Origin: Listeria sp. PSOL-1
GTDB taxonomy: Bacteria > Bacillota > Bacilli > Lactobacillales > Listeriaceae
DNA: 64,000 nucleotides
Assembly: GCF_902806445.1 (NCBI RefSeq)
Contig: NZ_LR760298.1
Coordinates: forward strand, 930,001-994,000
Direction of reading: 5' to 3'
Shown here: positions 1 through 9,635 of the stretch, one piece after another
Numbering within the stretch: position 1 is the first letter of the stretch
Layout: each line of letters opens with the position of its first letter
Translations under genes and position numbers: made by a program
The notes under the pieces: model-generated
What the model was told of the DNA's origin: nothing
Seen by the model: only the letters and a program-made list of their open reading frames with translations
Database searches by the model: none

Positions 1-538
1 GTTCTCCAGTGATCCCGTTAACCGTCACGGCATAAATAAAACCTTCTGCTTGCTTAGCTACTTCTTCAATGCGCTTAGTCGGACTTGTTAACGATATAAG
101 TGGAACGAGCGCCACATCACTTTCTGCTAAAAACGGTGCAAACATGGTTTGGTGTTCAAATGGTAAGTCTGGAATAATCACACCTTTTATTTGCGTGTTC
201 TTTGCCATTGTCACAAATTTTTCCAAACCATAACGAAAAATAGGGTTAAAATAGCTCATGATAATAAGCGGAACCTTCACTTGGCTTTTAGCTAGAACCG
301 TCAATATTTTTTCCAGTGTAACCTGATGACTTAAAGCACGAAGACCTGCTGCTTGGATGACAGGCCCATCTGCTACTGGATCAGAAAATGGGACGCCTAC
401 TTCAATGGCTACCGCCCCATTTTTTTCTAGAAAAAGAAGCTGCTCTTCCAAATGATCTAACCCTGTATCTCCTGCCATAATGTATGGAACAACAAGTGGT
501 TTATGGGAACTTTGCAATTGTTTAGTTAACGTTTTCAT
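1..538 (-). CDS. trpA: Tryptophan synthase alpha chain, 3' end outside the window
   Basis: Cleaves indole-3-glycerol phosphate to indole and glyceraldehyde 3-phosphate, passing indole to TrpB. The visible N-terminal part (about 179 residues) has the TIM-barrel start with VPYIMAGD, the catalytic Glu region in [16 protein letters not shown] (EVGVPFSDP is the family signature) and a catalytic Asp in GVIIPDLP. The ATG at 536-538 overlaps the trpB stop (ATGA), which implies translational coupling. It is the last gene of the trp operon seen here; the C-terminal third lies off the left edge. Confidence 0.97.
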   Translation of the reverse strand, partial: MKTLTKQLQSSHKPLVVPYIMAGDTGLDHLEEQLLFLEKNGAVAIEVGVPFSDPVADGPVIQAAGLRALSHQVTLEKILTVLAKSQVKVPLIIMSYFNPIFRYGLEKFVTMAKNTQIKGVIIPDLPFEHQTMFAPFLAESDVALVPLISLTSPTKRIEEVAKQAEGFIYAVTVNGITGE

Positions 539-1734
539 GCTTTTTCACGCTCCATTTTTGCTTTTATTTGGTCAATATCTTTATCTCCCCGGCCAGATAA
601 ACAAACAATAATGCTTTCATCTCTTTTCATTTTACGAGCTAATTTAACAGCAAAACTAATCGCATGTGAACTTTCAAGTGCAGGAATAATCCCTTCTGTT
701 TCACATAATAATTGAAAGGCCAAAAGAGCGTCATCATCTGTTGCAGAAACATATTTTGCTCGGCCGATTGTATGAAAATAACTATGTTCTGGCCCGATAC
801 CTGGATAATCTAATCCCGCTGAAATAGAAAAAGCTTCAAGGATTTGCCCGCTTTCATCTTGTAAAACATCCATCATTGCACCGTGTAAAATTCCTTTTTC
901 CCCTTTAGCAATCGTGGCTGCATGTTGATTTGTATCTAATCCTTTTCCAGCAGCTTCTACACCATACATTCTGACTGTTTGATCGTTTACAAACGGATAA
1001 AACAAGCCCATCGCATTGCTTCCCCCACCAACACAAGCAACAAGCGCATCTGGCAATTTATTTTCAAACGCTAGATGTTGTGTTCTTGCTTCACGGCCAA
1101 TGACACTTTGAAAATCGCGAACCATTTCTGGAAATGGATGCGGTCCAAGAACAGAGCCCATAATGTAATGCGTATCTTCTACATGACTTACCCAATAACG
1201 TAAGGCCGCATTCACTGCGTCTTTTAGCGTTTTGCTCCCTGAGGCTACACTAATTACTTTTGCACCTAAAAGTTCCATTCGAAAAACATTGAGCTGTTGC
1301 CTTTTGACATCTTCTTCCCCCATAAAAATAGTGCACTTCATATTAAATAAAGCTGCAACAGTCGCTGTCGCCACCCCGTGTTGCCCAGCACCTGTTTCTG
1401 CAACGATCTTTTCTTTTCCCATTTTTTTAGCAAGGAGAATTTGGCCCATTGTATTGTTGATTTTATGTGCCCCTGTATGATTTAAATCTTCTCGTTTTAA
1501 GTAAATTTTGGCACCGTTAGCATGCGCGCTTAGCCTCTCAGCAAGATAAAGTGGTGTTTCTCGGCCTACATAATGTTTTAAATAAGCGTTTAACTCTTCT
1601 TTAAATGTTTCTTCGTTTTGGGCATTCTTGTAGGCTTCTTCTAATTCAGTGATCGCATAAATTAGCGAATCTGGTACAAACTTCCCGCCAAAGTCACCGT
1701 AAAATCCTTGTTTATCTGGCATTTTATAATTCAT
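535..1734 (-). CDS. trpB: Tryptophan synthase beta chain
   Basis: Condenses indole with L-serine to give tryptophan, using PLP. 399 residues, the normal length. The PLP lysine is K91 in [10 protein letters not shown], and the phosphate-binding loop GGGSNAMG is at about residues 236-243. It overlaps trpF by 11 nt upstream and trpA by 4 nt downstream, as expected for the tightly packed operon. Nothing unusual was seen. Confidence 0.98.
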   Translation of the reverse strand: MNYKMPDKQGFYGDFGGKFVPDSLIYAITELEEAYKNAQNEETFKEELNAYLKHYVGRETPLYLAERLSAHANGAKIYLKREDLNHTGAHKINNTMGQILLAKKMGKEKIVAETGAGQHGVATATVAALFNMKCTIFMGEEDVKRQQLNVFRMELLGAKVISVASGSKTLKDAVNAALRYWVSHVEDTHYIMGSVLGPHPFPEMVRDFQSVIGREARTQHLAFENKLPDALVACVGGGSNAMGLFYPFVNDQTVRMYGVEAAGKGLDTNQHAATIAKGEKGILHGAMMDVLQDESGQILEAFSISAGLDYPGIGPEHSYFHTIGRAKYVSATDDDALLAFQLLCETEGIIPALESSHAISFAVKLARKMKRDESIIVCLSGRGDKDIDQIKAKMEREKA

Positions 1735-2332
1735 TTTCTGACTCCTTTACTGCTTTTATAAAAGCGTTTATTTTTTGAGGGTCTTTTTGTTGATTCGTTT
1801 CGACACCGCTAGAAACATCGACTGCCAGTGGATGGAAATAATGGATAGCCGCTTGAACGTTCGCTGCTTGTAATCCGCCAGCAATGATTAATCTTTCTTT
1901 TGGAAGTATTGCTAAGTCGGTTTTATCCCAGCTAAAAGTTTTACCGTCTCCTGGCGTAGGAGCATCTAGTAAAATCATGCTCTTTGGATAATCACCTATC
2001 GCTACATTTGGCTTACCATTAACGATTTTGATTGCCTTGATGGTTGGAATAGGGATTTGTTCAATAAAGTTTCCCGTTTCCTCTCCATGAAGTTGGACCA
2101 AATCAAGTGGTACTTTATTGATGGCTTCCTTTACTTCCTCTAATGTTGGGTTTACAAACACTCCCACTTTCTTGATAGAACCTGGTAATTCTTTCACTAG
2201 TTTAGCAGCCGTTTCCATTGTGATCTGCCGTTTACTTGTTGCAAAGACAAATCCAACAAAGTCTACTTTTACGCTTACTGCACTTTTTATATCTTGTTCA
2301 TTTTGTAAGCCGCAAATTTTGACAAGGGTCAT
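1724..2332 (-). CDS. trpF: Phosphoribosylanthranilate isomerase
   Basis: Isomerises N-(5'-phosphoribosyl)anthranilate to CdRP, the third step of tryptophan synthesis. 202 residues, a single TIM barrel. It opens with VKICGLQ (catalytic Cys in the KICG motif) and has the catalytic Asp region in [14 protein letters not shown], followed by the phosphate-binding strands LIIAGGL and AVDVSSGVE. The start overlaps the trpC stop by 4 nt (ATGA). Confidence 0.96.
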   Translation of the reverse strand: MTLVKICGLQNEQDIKSAVSVKVDFVGFVFATSKRQITMETAAKLVKELPGSIKKVGVFVNPTLEEVKEAINKVPLDLVQLHGEETGNFIEQIPIPTIKAIKIVNGKPNVAIGDYPKSMILLDAPTPGDGKTFSWDKTDLAILPKERLIIAGGLQAANVQAAIHYFHPLAVDVSSGVETNQQKDPQKINAFIKAVKESENEL

Positions 2333-3087
2333 TTCTCCACCTGCAATTCTGATATTTTTTGTGCGATATGGCTACTTTTCATAAGTGTTTCTCCAACTAA
2401 AACAGCTGCATAATACTCTTTTATTCGTGTGACATCTTCTCTAGTTTTAAAGCCAGATTCACTAATATAAAAACGATCTTTTTTATCTTGTAAAAGGAGT
2501 TTTTCGCTGGTTGAAATATCTACTGTAAAATGGTGCAAATCCCGATTATTAACGCCTATCAATTTCGCATCAATCTGCTCAGCTAGCTCTAATTCTGTTT
2601 GATTATGCACTTCAACTAATACTTCTAAATCAAGATGGATCGCTTCTTCATAAAGACTTTTCAATTTTTCAGGCGAAAGTGCAGCAACAATTAATAAAAC
2701 AACAGAAGCTCCATGATTTTTAGCGCGAATGAGTTGCTTTTTGCTAATGATAAAATCTTTACATAACACCGGAATGGTGACCGCATCACTTACTTTTTTT
2801 AGATCCGTTATGTTTCCTTTAAAAAAATAAGGTTCGGTTAATACGGAAATCATTGCTGCACCAGCCTGTTCATATGCTTGTGCTTGCTTTACTGGATCGA
2901 CGTTTAAATCAATCACGCCTTTTGAAGGTGAAGCTCGTTTTACTTCAGCAATCACTTGGATTTGATTTGCATTTTCTTGTAAAATTTCAAAAAACTTTTT
3001 TCTATGCTTACTATCATAAACTTTTTCATCTGGTAAATGAGCAACTTCTTTTTGTTTTTCTTGTAAAATTTTTTTTAAAAATGGCAT
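2329..3087 (-). CDS. trpC: Indole-3-glycerol phosphate synthase
   Basis: Closes the indole ring of CdRP to give indole-3-glycerol phosphate. 252 residues, a stand-alone enzyme not fused to TrpF. Motifs: VIAEVKRASPSKG near the N-terminus (catalytic Glu and Lys), VLCKDFII (catalytic Lys), LIGVNNRDL and the final phosphate loop AVLVGETLM. The start codon lies inside the trpD 3' end (13-nt overlap). Confidence 0.97.
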   Translation of the reverse strand: MPFLKKILQEKQKEVAHLPDEKVYDSKHRKKFFEILQENANQIQVIAEVKRASPSKGVIDLNVDPVKQAQAYEQAGAAMISVLTEPYFFKGNITDLKKVSDAVTIPVLCKDFIISKKQLIRAKNHGASVVLLIVAALSPEKLKSLYEEAIHLDLEVLVEVHNQTELELAEQIDAKLIGVNNRDLHHFTVDISTSEKLLLQDKKDRFYISESGFKTREDVTRIKEYYAAVLVGETLMKSSHIAQKISELQVEK

Positions 3088-4103
3088 GATGATCTAATCT
3101 CCTTTTGTTTTTCTTGTACTTCTTTTAGTTTAGCAAGTGCTTTTCCGCAAGCTACGATGTCTTTGGCCTCTCTTATGCCTTCGTTCATCGTTTTTGCTTT
3201 TCCACAAGCAAAAAGCCCCAGCCCTGCATTTAATAACACTGTATCAAGATAAGCACCAGGCTCCCCACGAAGTACACTTTGCAAAATCTCGGCATTAAAC
3301 CGAGCATCACCGCCTTGAATTTCTGAAAGAGAATAAGAGGGCAAGCCAATATCTTCTGGCGTAAACTGCAATTTTGTTATTTCATTTTTTTTTAAAATGG
3401 CAAGATGATTGACCCCGTGAAGTGCTGCTTCGTCCATACCACCTGGTCCATTTATAACAACAGCTCGCTCCCTTCCTAAATTTTTCAAAACAGATGCGAT
3501 AACTTCTAATAAATCCCTGCGATAAACCCCCATTAATTGTGAATTTAATGGAATAGGATTGGTTAGAGGGCCAATGATATTAAAGATGGTTGCTGTTGCT
3601 AGTTGTTTTCGCACAGCTGTTATTTGTTTCATTTTTGGATGAACATTTGGCGCAAATAAGAAAGTAAGATTTGCTTTTTTTAGTAAATGAGCTATTTTTT
3701 CAGGCGTCGTAGCCATTTCTATCCCTAATTCGCTTAAAACGTCTGCACTTCCAGATTTACTTGAGATGCTCCGATTCCCATGCTTAGCCACCGGAATTCC
3801 CGCTGCGGCTAAAATAAAAGCAGCTGTTGTGCTAATATTAAAACTACCGGAGCGATCACCACCTGTCCCACAATTATCCATGACATGATACGCGACACCA
3901 GGGATTTTAAGTGCTAATTCTTGCATAACTTTCGCAAGCCCAGTAATTTCCTCAACCGTTTCGCCTTTGATTTTGAGTGCTAGGAGTAACGCGCCCATTT
4001 CAGCATCTGAGAGTTTGCCGGAAAAAATAGTAATGGCTACTTGTTTCATTTCTTCTTCTGTTAAATTTTTTTGATCATATAGATTTTGGATAAGTTGACG
4101 CAT
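3075..4103 (-). CDS. trpD: Anthranilate phosphoribosyltransferase
   Basis: Transfers phosphoribose from PRPP to anthranilate. 342 residues. The family motifs are clear: DNCGTGGDRSGSFNIST (PRPP-binding), KHGNRSISSKSGSADVLE-like region and NIIGPLTNP. The ATG sits 8 nt after a GGAG ribosome site and within the end of trpG (29-nt overlap), so reinitiation or coupling is likely. Confidence 0.97.
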   Translation of the reverse strand: MRQLIQNLYDQKNLTEEEMKQVAITIFSGKLSDAEMGALLLALKIKGETVEEITGLAKVMQELALKIPGVAYHVMDNCGTGGDRSGSFNISTTAAFILAAAGIPVAKHGNRSISSKSGSADVLSELGIEMATTPEKIAHLLKKANLTFLFAPNVHPKMKQITAVRKQLATATIFNIIGPLTNPIPLNSQLMGVYRRDLLEVIASVLKNLGRERAVVINGPGGMDEAALHGVNHLAILKKNEITKLQFTPEDIGLPSYSLSEIQGGDARFNAEILQSVLRGEPGAYLDTVLLNAGLGLFACGKAKTMNEGIREAKDIVACGKALAKLKEVQEKQKEIRSSCHF

Positions 4104-4680
4104 TGAATTTGCTCCTTTCTATCACTGCAATAAAATTTTTCAGCATTTGCTTTCCTTTTAATGTTCCAATCGATTCCGGATGAAATTGGATGCCATAAAC
4201 TGGATAACCTTGTAATTTTATGGCCATAATTTCTTGATCATCTAAAGCTACAGCTGTCACCTCAAACAATTCTGATAAACTTTCTGGTTTGATGCTAAGC
4301 GAATGGTAACGCATGACTCGAAGCTCGGCTTTGAGACCATGAAATAACTCGGGATCATTCTGTTTAATGGGTGAGATTTTTCCATGTCTGATTGTTTTTG
4401 CTTGAGAAATAGTGGCACCGAAAACTTCCGCAAGCGCTTGATGGCCTAAGCAAATTCCAAGCATCGGTTTTTTAAAAATAAATTGCTCGATGACTTCCTT
4501 CATCTGTCCTGCTTCACTAGGTTTTCCTGGCCCTGGGGAAAAACAAATGGCTTCTGCTAAGTGTGCCGTTTGAAGTAAATCAGGATCGTCATTTCGAAGG
4601 ACAACCACTTCCTTTTCTACTTCTAGATATTGTTTTAAATTGTAAGTAAATGAATCATAGTTATCAACAAGTAAAATCAT
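4075..4680 (-). CDS. trpG: Anthranilate synthase glutamine amidotransferase component
   Basis: Class I glutamine amidotransferase that supplies ammonia to TrpE. 201 residues. The catalytic triad is visible: C77 in GICLGHQ, and H167 and E169 in QFHPES. It starts with the usual LVDNYDSFTYN. It overlaps trpE by 4 nt (ATGA). Because Bacillus-type relatives may share this subunit with folate synthesis, a second role as PabA partner is possible, but nothing in this window shows it. Confidence 0.96.
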   Translation of the reverse strand: MILLVDNYDSFTYNLKQYLEVEKEVVVLRNDDPDLLQTAHLAEAICFSPGPGKPSEAGQMKEVIEQFIFKKPMLGICLGHQALAEVFGATISQAKTIRHGKISPIKQNDPELFHGLKAELRVMRYHSLSIKPESLSELFEVTAVALDDQEIMAIKLQGYPVYGIQFHPESIGTLKGKQMLKNFIAVIERSKFNASTYPKSI

Positions 4681-6038
4681 TTCCCCACCTCCATTAATGC
4701 TTTTGCTTTTTGTAAGGTTTCAGCATATTCACTTTTAGCTTCAGAGTCAAATACAATCCCAGCACCAGCTTGCACATAAGCTTTATTATTGTTTAAAACG
4801 AGTGTGCGGATGGCAAGTGCAAAATCACAATTCCCGCGGTGTGTATAATAACCAATAGCTCCTGCGTATGGCCCGCGTTTGACGTTTTCCCATTCATAAA
4901 TCCGCTGCATCGCGCGTATTTTTGGAGCCCCACTAACGGTTCCAGCTGGCAAGGTTGCTTTTAAAGCATCCATTCCTGAAAGGCCTGGCTTAAGCTTTCC
5001 GCGTACAACCGAAACAATGTGCATTAAAAAGCGATAACGCTCAATTGCAAGATATACAGGGACTTCTACGCTTCCAGTCTGACAAATGCGCCCAAGATCA
5101 TTACGGCCTAAATCGACTAGCATGCGGTGTTCGGCTAACTCCTTTTCATCATGTAATAAAGAATAAGCAAGCGCTGTGTCTTCCTGTTTTGTTTTGCCAC
5201 GAGGTCTCGTTCCTGCAATAGGATTTGTTGAAATCATTTGATTTTTCTTGCTAATTAGGCTTTCTGGTGATGAACCAATTAGCTTTGTTTTGCCAAAATC
5301 GATATAAAATAGATAAGGGGATGGGTTTAGTTTGCGTAAATGTCGATAATAGGTAAATGGATCGGTATTAAAATCCGCTTCTAAACGCTGTGATAATACG
5401 ACTTGGAAAAAATCTCCTTGTTTAATGAAACTTTTCGCACGTTCTACTAAAGCCATATATTCAGCTTGTGTATAATTACTTTTAAAATCCATTGGAGTAA
5501 CTGGCATAAGCTGATGTTCACCTAGCTTTGTTATCACTAATTCTTGTTGTTTTTTTATCAAGGCTGCTTCTAATTCAGATTCTTGACGCCCGCTATACGT
5601 ATTTTCTTCTACCAACGTTACTGTTTCCTTTTCATGATCAAATATTAAATAGGAATCATACAAGAAAAAGTGAATATCTGGTAACTCGCGCGAGTCATAC
5701 GGTGCATCACCAATCTTTTCATACAATGAAGCAACATCATAGCCAACATAACCAATAGCTCCAGCTTCAAATGGTAGCTCTTCTACCTGTGTTTTTCTGC
5801 GAATTAAGCGCTCAAGTTCAGCAAGCGGATCAGAAACGATCTTCATTTCCCCATCTATGATATAGTTCGTGCCAAACACCTTGATTTCATGTACTGGGTT
5901 ATACGCTAAAATAGAATAACGACCTGTCTCGGTATTTTGTTCTGTTCCTTCTAACAAACTTTTATATGTCCCTGATATTCTTTGATAAATCAACATCATC
6001 GTAAGTGTATCGGCTGCTAATTTTTTTATTTTACGCAT
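4677..6038 (-). CDS. trpE: Anthranilate synthase component I
   Basis: Converts chorismate to anthranilate, the committed step. 453 residues, shorter at the N-terminus than the about 515-residue Bacillus enzyme. The C-terminal chorismate-binding domain is intact (GSSPESLI, IAGTRPRGKT, LVDLGRNDLGR, LPAGTVSGAPKIRAM, GPYAGAIGY, QAGAGIVFDSE). The usual tryptophan-binding LLES motif reads LLEG at residues 28-31. A GGAG ribosome site lies 7 nt before the ATG, right after the proximal T-box terminator. First gene of the trp operon. Confidence 0.97.
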   Translation of the reverse strand: MRKIKKLAADTLTMMLIYQRISGTYKSLLEGTEQNTETGRYSILAYNPVHEIKVFGTNYIIDGEMKIVSDPLAELERLIRRKTQVEELPFEAGAIGYVGYDVASLYEKIGDAPYDSRELPDIHFFLYDSYLIFDHEKETVTLVEENTYSGRQESELEAALIKKQQELVITKLGEHQLMPVTPMDFKSNYTQAEYMALVERAKSFIKQGDFFQVVLSQRLEADFNTDPFTYYRHLRKLNPSPYLFYIDFGKTKLIGSSPESLISKKNQMISTNPIAGTRPRGKTKQEDTALAYSLLHDEKELAEHRMLVDLGRNDLGRICQTGSVEVPVYLAIERYRFLMHIVSVVRGKLKPGLSGMDALKATLPAGTVSGAPKIRAMQRIYEWENVKRGPYAGAIGYYTHRGNCDFALAIRTLVLNNNKAYVQAGAGIVFDSEAKSEYAETLQKAKALMEVGK

Positions 6039-6061
6039 TGTTTTACTCCTCTCTTTTTAAA

Positions 6062-6310
6062 AATTAAAAAACCCTCTACAAAATAAATTTATTTTGTAGA
6101 GGGCGAATTATCGCGGTACCACCTCATATTAGGAAACTCGTTCCCATCTCATTCGCCAAATAACGGAGGCACCCGTTTTCCCCTACTTCGATTGTTCAAG
6201 GAAACTCTTGCAAGGCCCATTCGAATAGAAAAGAATACCGATTTGCACCAACCACCGGCTCTCTTAGAAAACTTTTCATATTCTACTATTCTTGCTTAAC
6301 GATTTTTAAA
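6062..6310 (-). ncRNA. T-box leader (proximal), tryptophan-specific
   Basis: On the minus strand, a Stem I region with a GAA-UGG specifier (UGG = complement of 6217-6219) is followed by the T-box sequence GGTGGTACCGCG (complement of about 6112-6123). Then comes a 32-nt perfect terminator palindrome (6072-6103) with a U-run. Low charged tRNA-Trp would favour the antiterminator and let transcription into trpE. Confidence 0.93.
6072..6103 (-). terminator. Intrinsic terminator of the proximal trp T-box
   Basis: A 16-bp perfect inverted repeat (CCCTCTACAAAATAAA and its complement), followed on the minus strand by six T residues. It is mutually exclusive with the antiterminator formed with the T-box sequence. 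Confidence 0.93.
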
Positions 6311-6317
6311 TATGGCG

Positions 6318-6616
6318 GCAAATAAAAAAGGGCCTCTCTCCATGTCTATCAAAGACAAGGACGAGAGACCCGTGGTGCCACCTTGGTTAACTAACAATTA
6401 TTAGTTCGCTTCATTCCATCTATTACTTTTTTTCGTAAATGGTGCCTTGTATAACGATAAGGCTTAATCGCTGGTATCCTACTAGAAAAAATTCGTTCAG
6501 ACCAGTGGCTCCAAAGTCCATTCACATCATTTCCGTTACTGATTCGCACCAACCATCAGCTCTCTTTAAAACTTCCATCATGCTACTTACTCTTTTTCAT
6601 CGCCTCTTTTTAGGTT
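6318..6616 (-). ncRNA. T-box leader (distal), tryptophan-specific
   Basis: A second complete T-box lies upstream of the first. The specifier again reads GAA-UGG (UGG = complement of 6518-6520), the T-box core AGGTGGCACCACGG is the complement of about 6369-6383, and the terminator is at 6330-6370. Two T-boxes in series give two termination decisions before trpE, sharpening the tryptophan response. Confidence 0.9.
6330..6370 (-). terminator. Intrinsic terminator of the distal trp T-box
   Basis: On the minus strand GGGTCTCTCGTCC pairs with GGAGAGAGGCCC across a short loop, followed by a run of T. It sits directly after the distal T-box core. Confidence 0.88.
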
Positions 6617-6622
6617 GTTTTT

Positions 6623-6651
6623 ATGTTAACAGATTCGTTTTTATTTAGCAA
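6623..6651 (-). promoter_or_regulatory. Predicted sigma-A promoter of the trp operon
   Basis: On the minus strand, -35 TTGCTA (6646-6651) and -10 TAACAT (6623-6628) are separated by 17 nt. Transcription would start near 6616, just before Stem I of the distal T-box. Confidence 0.75.
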
Positions 6652-6703
6652 GTTTTTTTGAGTAAAAAATAATAATATAGGCCTTTATTCCCCTTTTTTC
6701 TTT

Positions 6704-6721
6704 TTGTGATAGTTTTCACGT
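6704..6721 (+). promoter_or_regulatory. Rex-type operator upstream of adhE
   Basis: TTGTGA, six bases, then TCACGT closely matches the Rex consensus TTGTGA-N6-TCACAA. It lies just upstream of the adhE -35 box. Rex is an NADH-sensing repressor of fermentation genes, and adhE is a typical target. Confidence 0.75.
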
Positions 6722-6728
6722 GAAGGAA

Positions 6729-6757
6729 TAGACAAACTTTTTTGGATCAGTTATACT
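6729..6757 (+). promoter_or_regulatory. Predicted sigma-A promoter of adhE
   Basis: -35 TAGACA (6729-6734), 17-nt spacer, -10 TATACT (6752-6757). The predicted start (about 6764) coincides with the first base of an inverted repeat, GTAACC-N5-GGTTAC at 6764-6780. Confidence 0.75.
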
Positions 6758-6857
6758 AACAATGTAACCAAAGGGGTTACGATTTTTTCACATCATAAGG
6801 GTCATATAGCACACATGGTGGTCCTATATGGTCCCACAACACGAGGAGGACAATATT

Positions 6858-9458
6858 ATGGCAGTTAAAGAAGAAACGACTCAAGAATTTTTAGAGGTAC
6901 AAAAAACAATCAATCTATTAGCCAACAATGGTCAAGAGGCACTGAAATCATTTGAAAGTTACACACAAGAGCAAATTGACAATATCGTTCATCAAATGGC
7001 ACTTGCCGGTCTTGATCAACATATGTCTCTTGCAAAAATGGCTGTCGAAGAAACAGGTCGAGGCCTATACGAAGATAAGTGTATCAAGAATATTTTTTCA
7101 ACTGAATATATTTGGAATAATATAAAAACAAATAAAACAGTTGGCATTATCAATGAGGATAAACAAACTGGTATCATCGAAATGGCTGAACCAGTGGGCG
7201 TTGTTGCAGGTGTCACACCTGTAACTAACCCAACTTCCACAACCCTCTTTAAAGCAATCATCGCTATCAAAACCCGTAATCCAATTATTTTTGCTTTCCA
7301 TCCAAACGCTCAAAAGTGTTCCAGAGAAGCTGCGCGTATTGTTTATGAAGCTGCTATTCAAGCTGGTGCTCCTATGCACGCGATCCAATGGATTGAAAAG
7401 CCATCCCTTGAAGCAACCAAACAATTAATGAATCATGATAAAGTAGCTTTAGTCCTTGCTACTGGAGGTTCAGGAATGGTTAAATCTGCTTATTCAACGG
7501 GCAAACCTGCACTTGGTGTTGGCCCAGGAAACGTCCCAGCTTATATTGACAAAACAGCAAAAATTAAACGAGCAGTGAATGATATTATTCTTTCTAAAAC
7601 ATTCGATCAAGGAATGATTTGTGCTTCTGAGCAAGCGGTTATTGTTGATAAAGAGGTGGTCAAAGCCGTCAAAGAAGAATTTGCAACCAATGATTGCTAT
7701 TTTGTAACAGGCAGCGAATTAAAGAAATTAGAAAGTTATGTCATCCCTCCAGAAAAAGGCGCGCTTAATCCTGATATTGTTGGTAAGTCTCCCGTTTGGA
7801 TTGCTAAACAGGCTGGGTTCACCGTACCAGAAACAACAAAAATCTTAATGGCAGAAATTAGTGGCGTTGGTGATTCTTATCCTCTTTCACATGAAAAATT
7901 AAGCCCTATCCTTGCTTTTATTGAAGCAAAAAATCAACAAGTTGCTTTTGATTATGCTGAAGCAATGCTAGAATATGGTGGTTTAGGACATTCAGCTGTT
8001 ATTCACTCAACAGATCAAGAAATACAAAAACAATTTGGCTTACACATGAAGGCTTGCCGAATCATTGTTAACGCACCATCTTCACAAGGTGGAATTGGTG
8101 CTATTTATAATCATTTCATTCCTTCCCTTACACTTGGTTGTGGTTCTTATGGAAAAAACTCCATATCACAAAATGTGAGCGCAACAAATTTACTTAACAT
8201 AAAGCGTATGGCAGATCGGCGAAATAATATGCAATGGTTTAAACTCCCTCCCAAAGTGTTTTTCGAAAAATATTCAACACAATATTTACAAAAAATGGAA
8301 GGTTTAAATCGTGTTTTTATTGTAACTGATCCTGGAATGGTTGAATTTAAATACGTAGAAGTAGTTATTGACCATTTAAAACGCCGTGAAAATGAAGTGA
8401 GCTTTCAAGTATTTGCTGATGTAGAACCAGACCCATCTGATGTAACCGTTTATAAAGGGGCTGAAATGATGAAAGCTTTTAAACCTGATTGTATCATTGC
8501 TTTAGGTGGCGGCTCAGCAATGGATGCAGCTAAAGGTATGTGGCTTTTTTATGAACATCCAGAAGCCTCCTTCTTTGGCTTAAAACAAAAATTCATTGAT
8601 ATTCGTAAACGGACATTTAAATATCCTAAGCTGGGTGAAAAAGCTAAATTTGTTGCGATTCCAACAACTAGTGGTACCGGATCAGAAGTCACCCCTTTTG
8701 CAGTCATTACAGATAAAGAGAATAACATTAAATATCCATTAGCTGATTACGAATTAACACCTGATGTTGCTATTGTTGATGCCCAGTATGTTACTACGGT
8801 CCCAGCTCATATTGCAGCAGATACAGGGATGGATGTTTTAACCCACGCAATGGAATCCTTTGTTTCTGTCATGGCTAGTGATTATACACGTGGTTTATCT
8901 ATTCGCGCTATCGAGCTTGTTTTTGAAAACCTTCGTGACGCTGTTTTAAAAAGAGATCCAGATGCTCGCGAAAAAATGCATAATGCTTCAGCAATTGCAG
9001 GTATGGCCTTTGCTAATGCTTTTTTAGGAATCAATCATAGCTTAGCTCATAAAATTGGGCCAGAATTCCATATCCCTCATGGACGCGCCAATGCGATTTT
9101 AATGCCTCATGTCATTCGCTATAATGCAGCAAAACCTAGAAAACATGCCCTCTTCCCAAGATATGAAAACTATACCGCCGACAAGGACTATCAAGCCATT
9201 GCTCGCATTCTTGGCTTAAAAGCAAATACAATAGAAGATGGCGTTACATCCCTTGTGAATGAAATTATTAAACTTGGTAAAGATATTGGCATCAATATGA
9301 GTCTCATGGGACAAAATGTTGATAAAAAAACATTTGATACTGTAGTTGATACTTTAGCTGACCGAGCATTCATGGATCAATGTACAACTGCAAACCCCAA
9401 GCAACCACTTGTAAGCGAATTGAAACAAATTTATGTCGAGGCTTATAAGGGCGTATGA
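6858..9458 (+). CDS. adhE: Bifunctional acetaldehyde-CoA/alcohol dehydrogenase (Listeria adhesion protein homologue)
   Basis: Reduces acetyl-CoA to acetaldehyde and then ethanol, regenerating NAD+ in fermentation. The ATG at 6858 is preferred over 6828 because GAGGAGG at 6843-6849 is well placed; this gives 866 residues, the length I recall for L. monocytogenes LAP. The N-terminal half is an aldehyde dehydrogenase (PVGVVAGVTPVTNPTST, catalytic Cys in FDQGMICASEQA). The C-terminal half is an iron alcohol dehydrogenase (GGGSAMDAAKG, TSGTGSEVTPFAV, His ligands in NHSLAHKIGPEFHIPHG). In L. monocytogenes this protein is also known as the surface adhesin LAP. It is single-gene, with its own promoter and terminator. 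Confidence 0.97.
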   Translation: MAVKEETTQEFLEVQKTINLLANNGQEALKSFESYTQEQIDNIVHQMALAGLDQHMSLAKMAVEETGRGLYEDKCIKNIFSTEYIWNNIKTNKTVGIINEDKQTGIIEMAEPVGVVAGVTPVTNPTSTTLFKAIIAIKTRNPIIFAFHPNAQKCSREAARIVYEAAIQAGAPMHAIQWIEKPSLEATKQLMNHDKVALVLATGGSGMVKSAYSTGKPALGVGPGNVPAYIDKTAKIKRAVNDIILSKTFDQGMICASEQAVIVDKEVVKAVKEEFATNDCYFVTGSELKKLESYVIPPEKGALNPDIVGKSPVWIAKQAGFTVPETTKILMAEISGVGDSYPLSHEKLSPILAFIEAKNQQVAFDYAEAMLEYGGLGHSAVIHSTDQEIQKQFGLHMKACRIIVNAPSSQGGIGAIYNHFIPSLTLGCGSYGKNSISQNVSATNLLNIKRMADRRNNMQWFKLPPKVFFEKYSTQYLQKMEGLNRVFIVTDPGMVEFKYVEVVIDHLKRRENEVSFQVFADVEPDPSDVTVYKGAEMMKAFKPDCIIALGGGSAMDAAKGMWLFYEHPEASFFGLKQKFIDIRKRTFKYPKLGEKAKFVAIPTTSGTGSEVTPFAVITDKENNIKYPLADYELTPDVAIVDAQYVTTVPAHIAADTGMDVLTHAMESFVSVMASDYTRGLSIRAIELVFENLRDAVLKRDPDAREKMHNASAIAGMAFANAFLGINHSLAHKIGPEFHIPHGRANAILMPHVIRYNAAKPRKHALFPRYENYTADKDYQAIARILGLKANTIEDGVTSLVNEIIKLGKDIGINMSLMGQNVDKKTFDTVVDTLADRAFMDQCTTANPKQPLVSELKQIYVEAYKGV

Positions 9459-9470
9459 CTTGAAAAAGAG

Positions 9471-9512
9471 CGATAAACAAAGAATAAGAAAAGCTTGTTT
9501 ATCGTTTTTTTT
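9471..9512 (+). terminator. Terminator of adhE
   Basis: CGATAAACAA (9471-9480) pairs with TTGTTTATCG (9495-9504) and is followed by a long T-run. Confidence 0.9.
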
Positions 9513-9635
9513 TTAAAATAATTTCTTATAATTCAGTTAAATTATAAAAATAACATGTATTACATCTTACGACCTAGGCAAAATGTGAAATGTTCTGATA
9601 TAATAAAACCTAACTCTAACTAAGGAAGTGACAAA

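Noticed and set aside
6601-6720. Search for a TRAP (MtrB) binding repeat before the trp operon
   Set aside because: No row of GAG/TAG triplets with 2-3 nt spacing was seen; T-boxes explain the leader.
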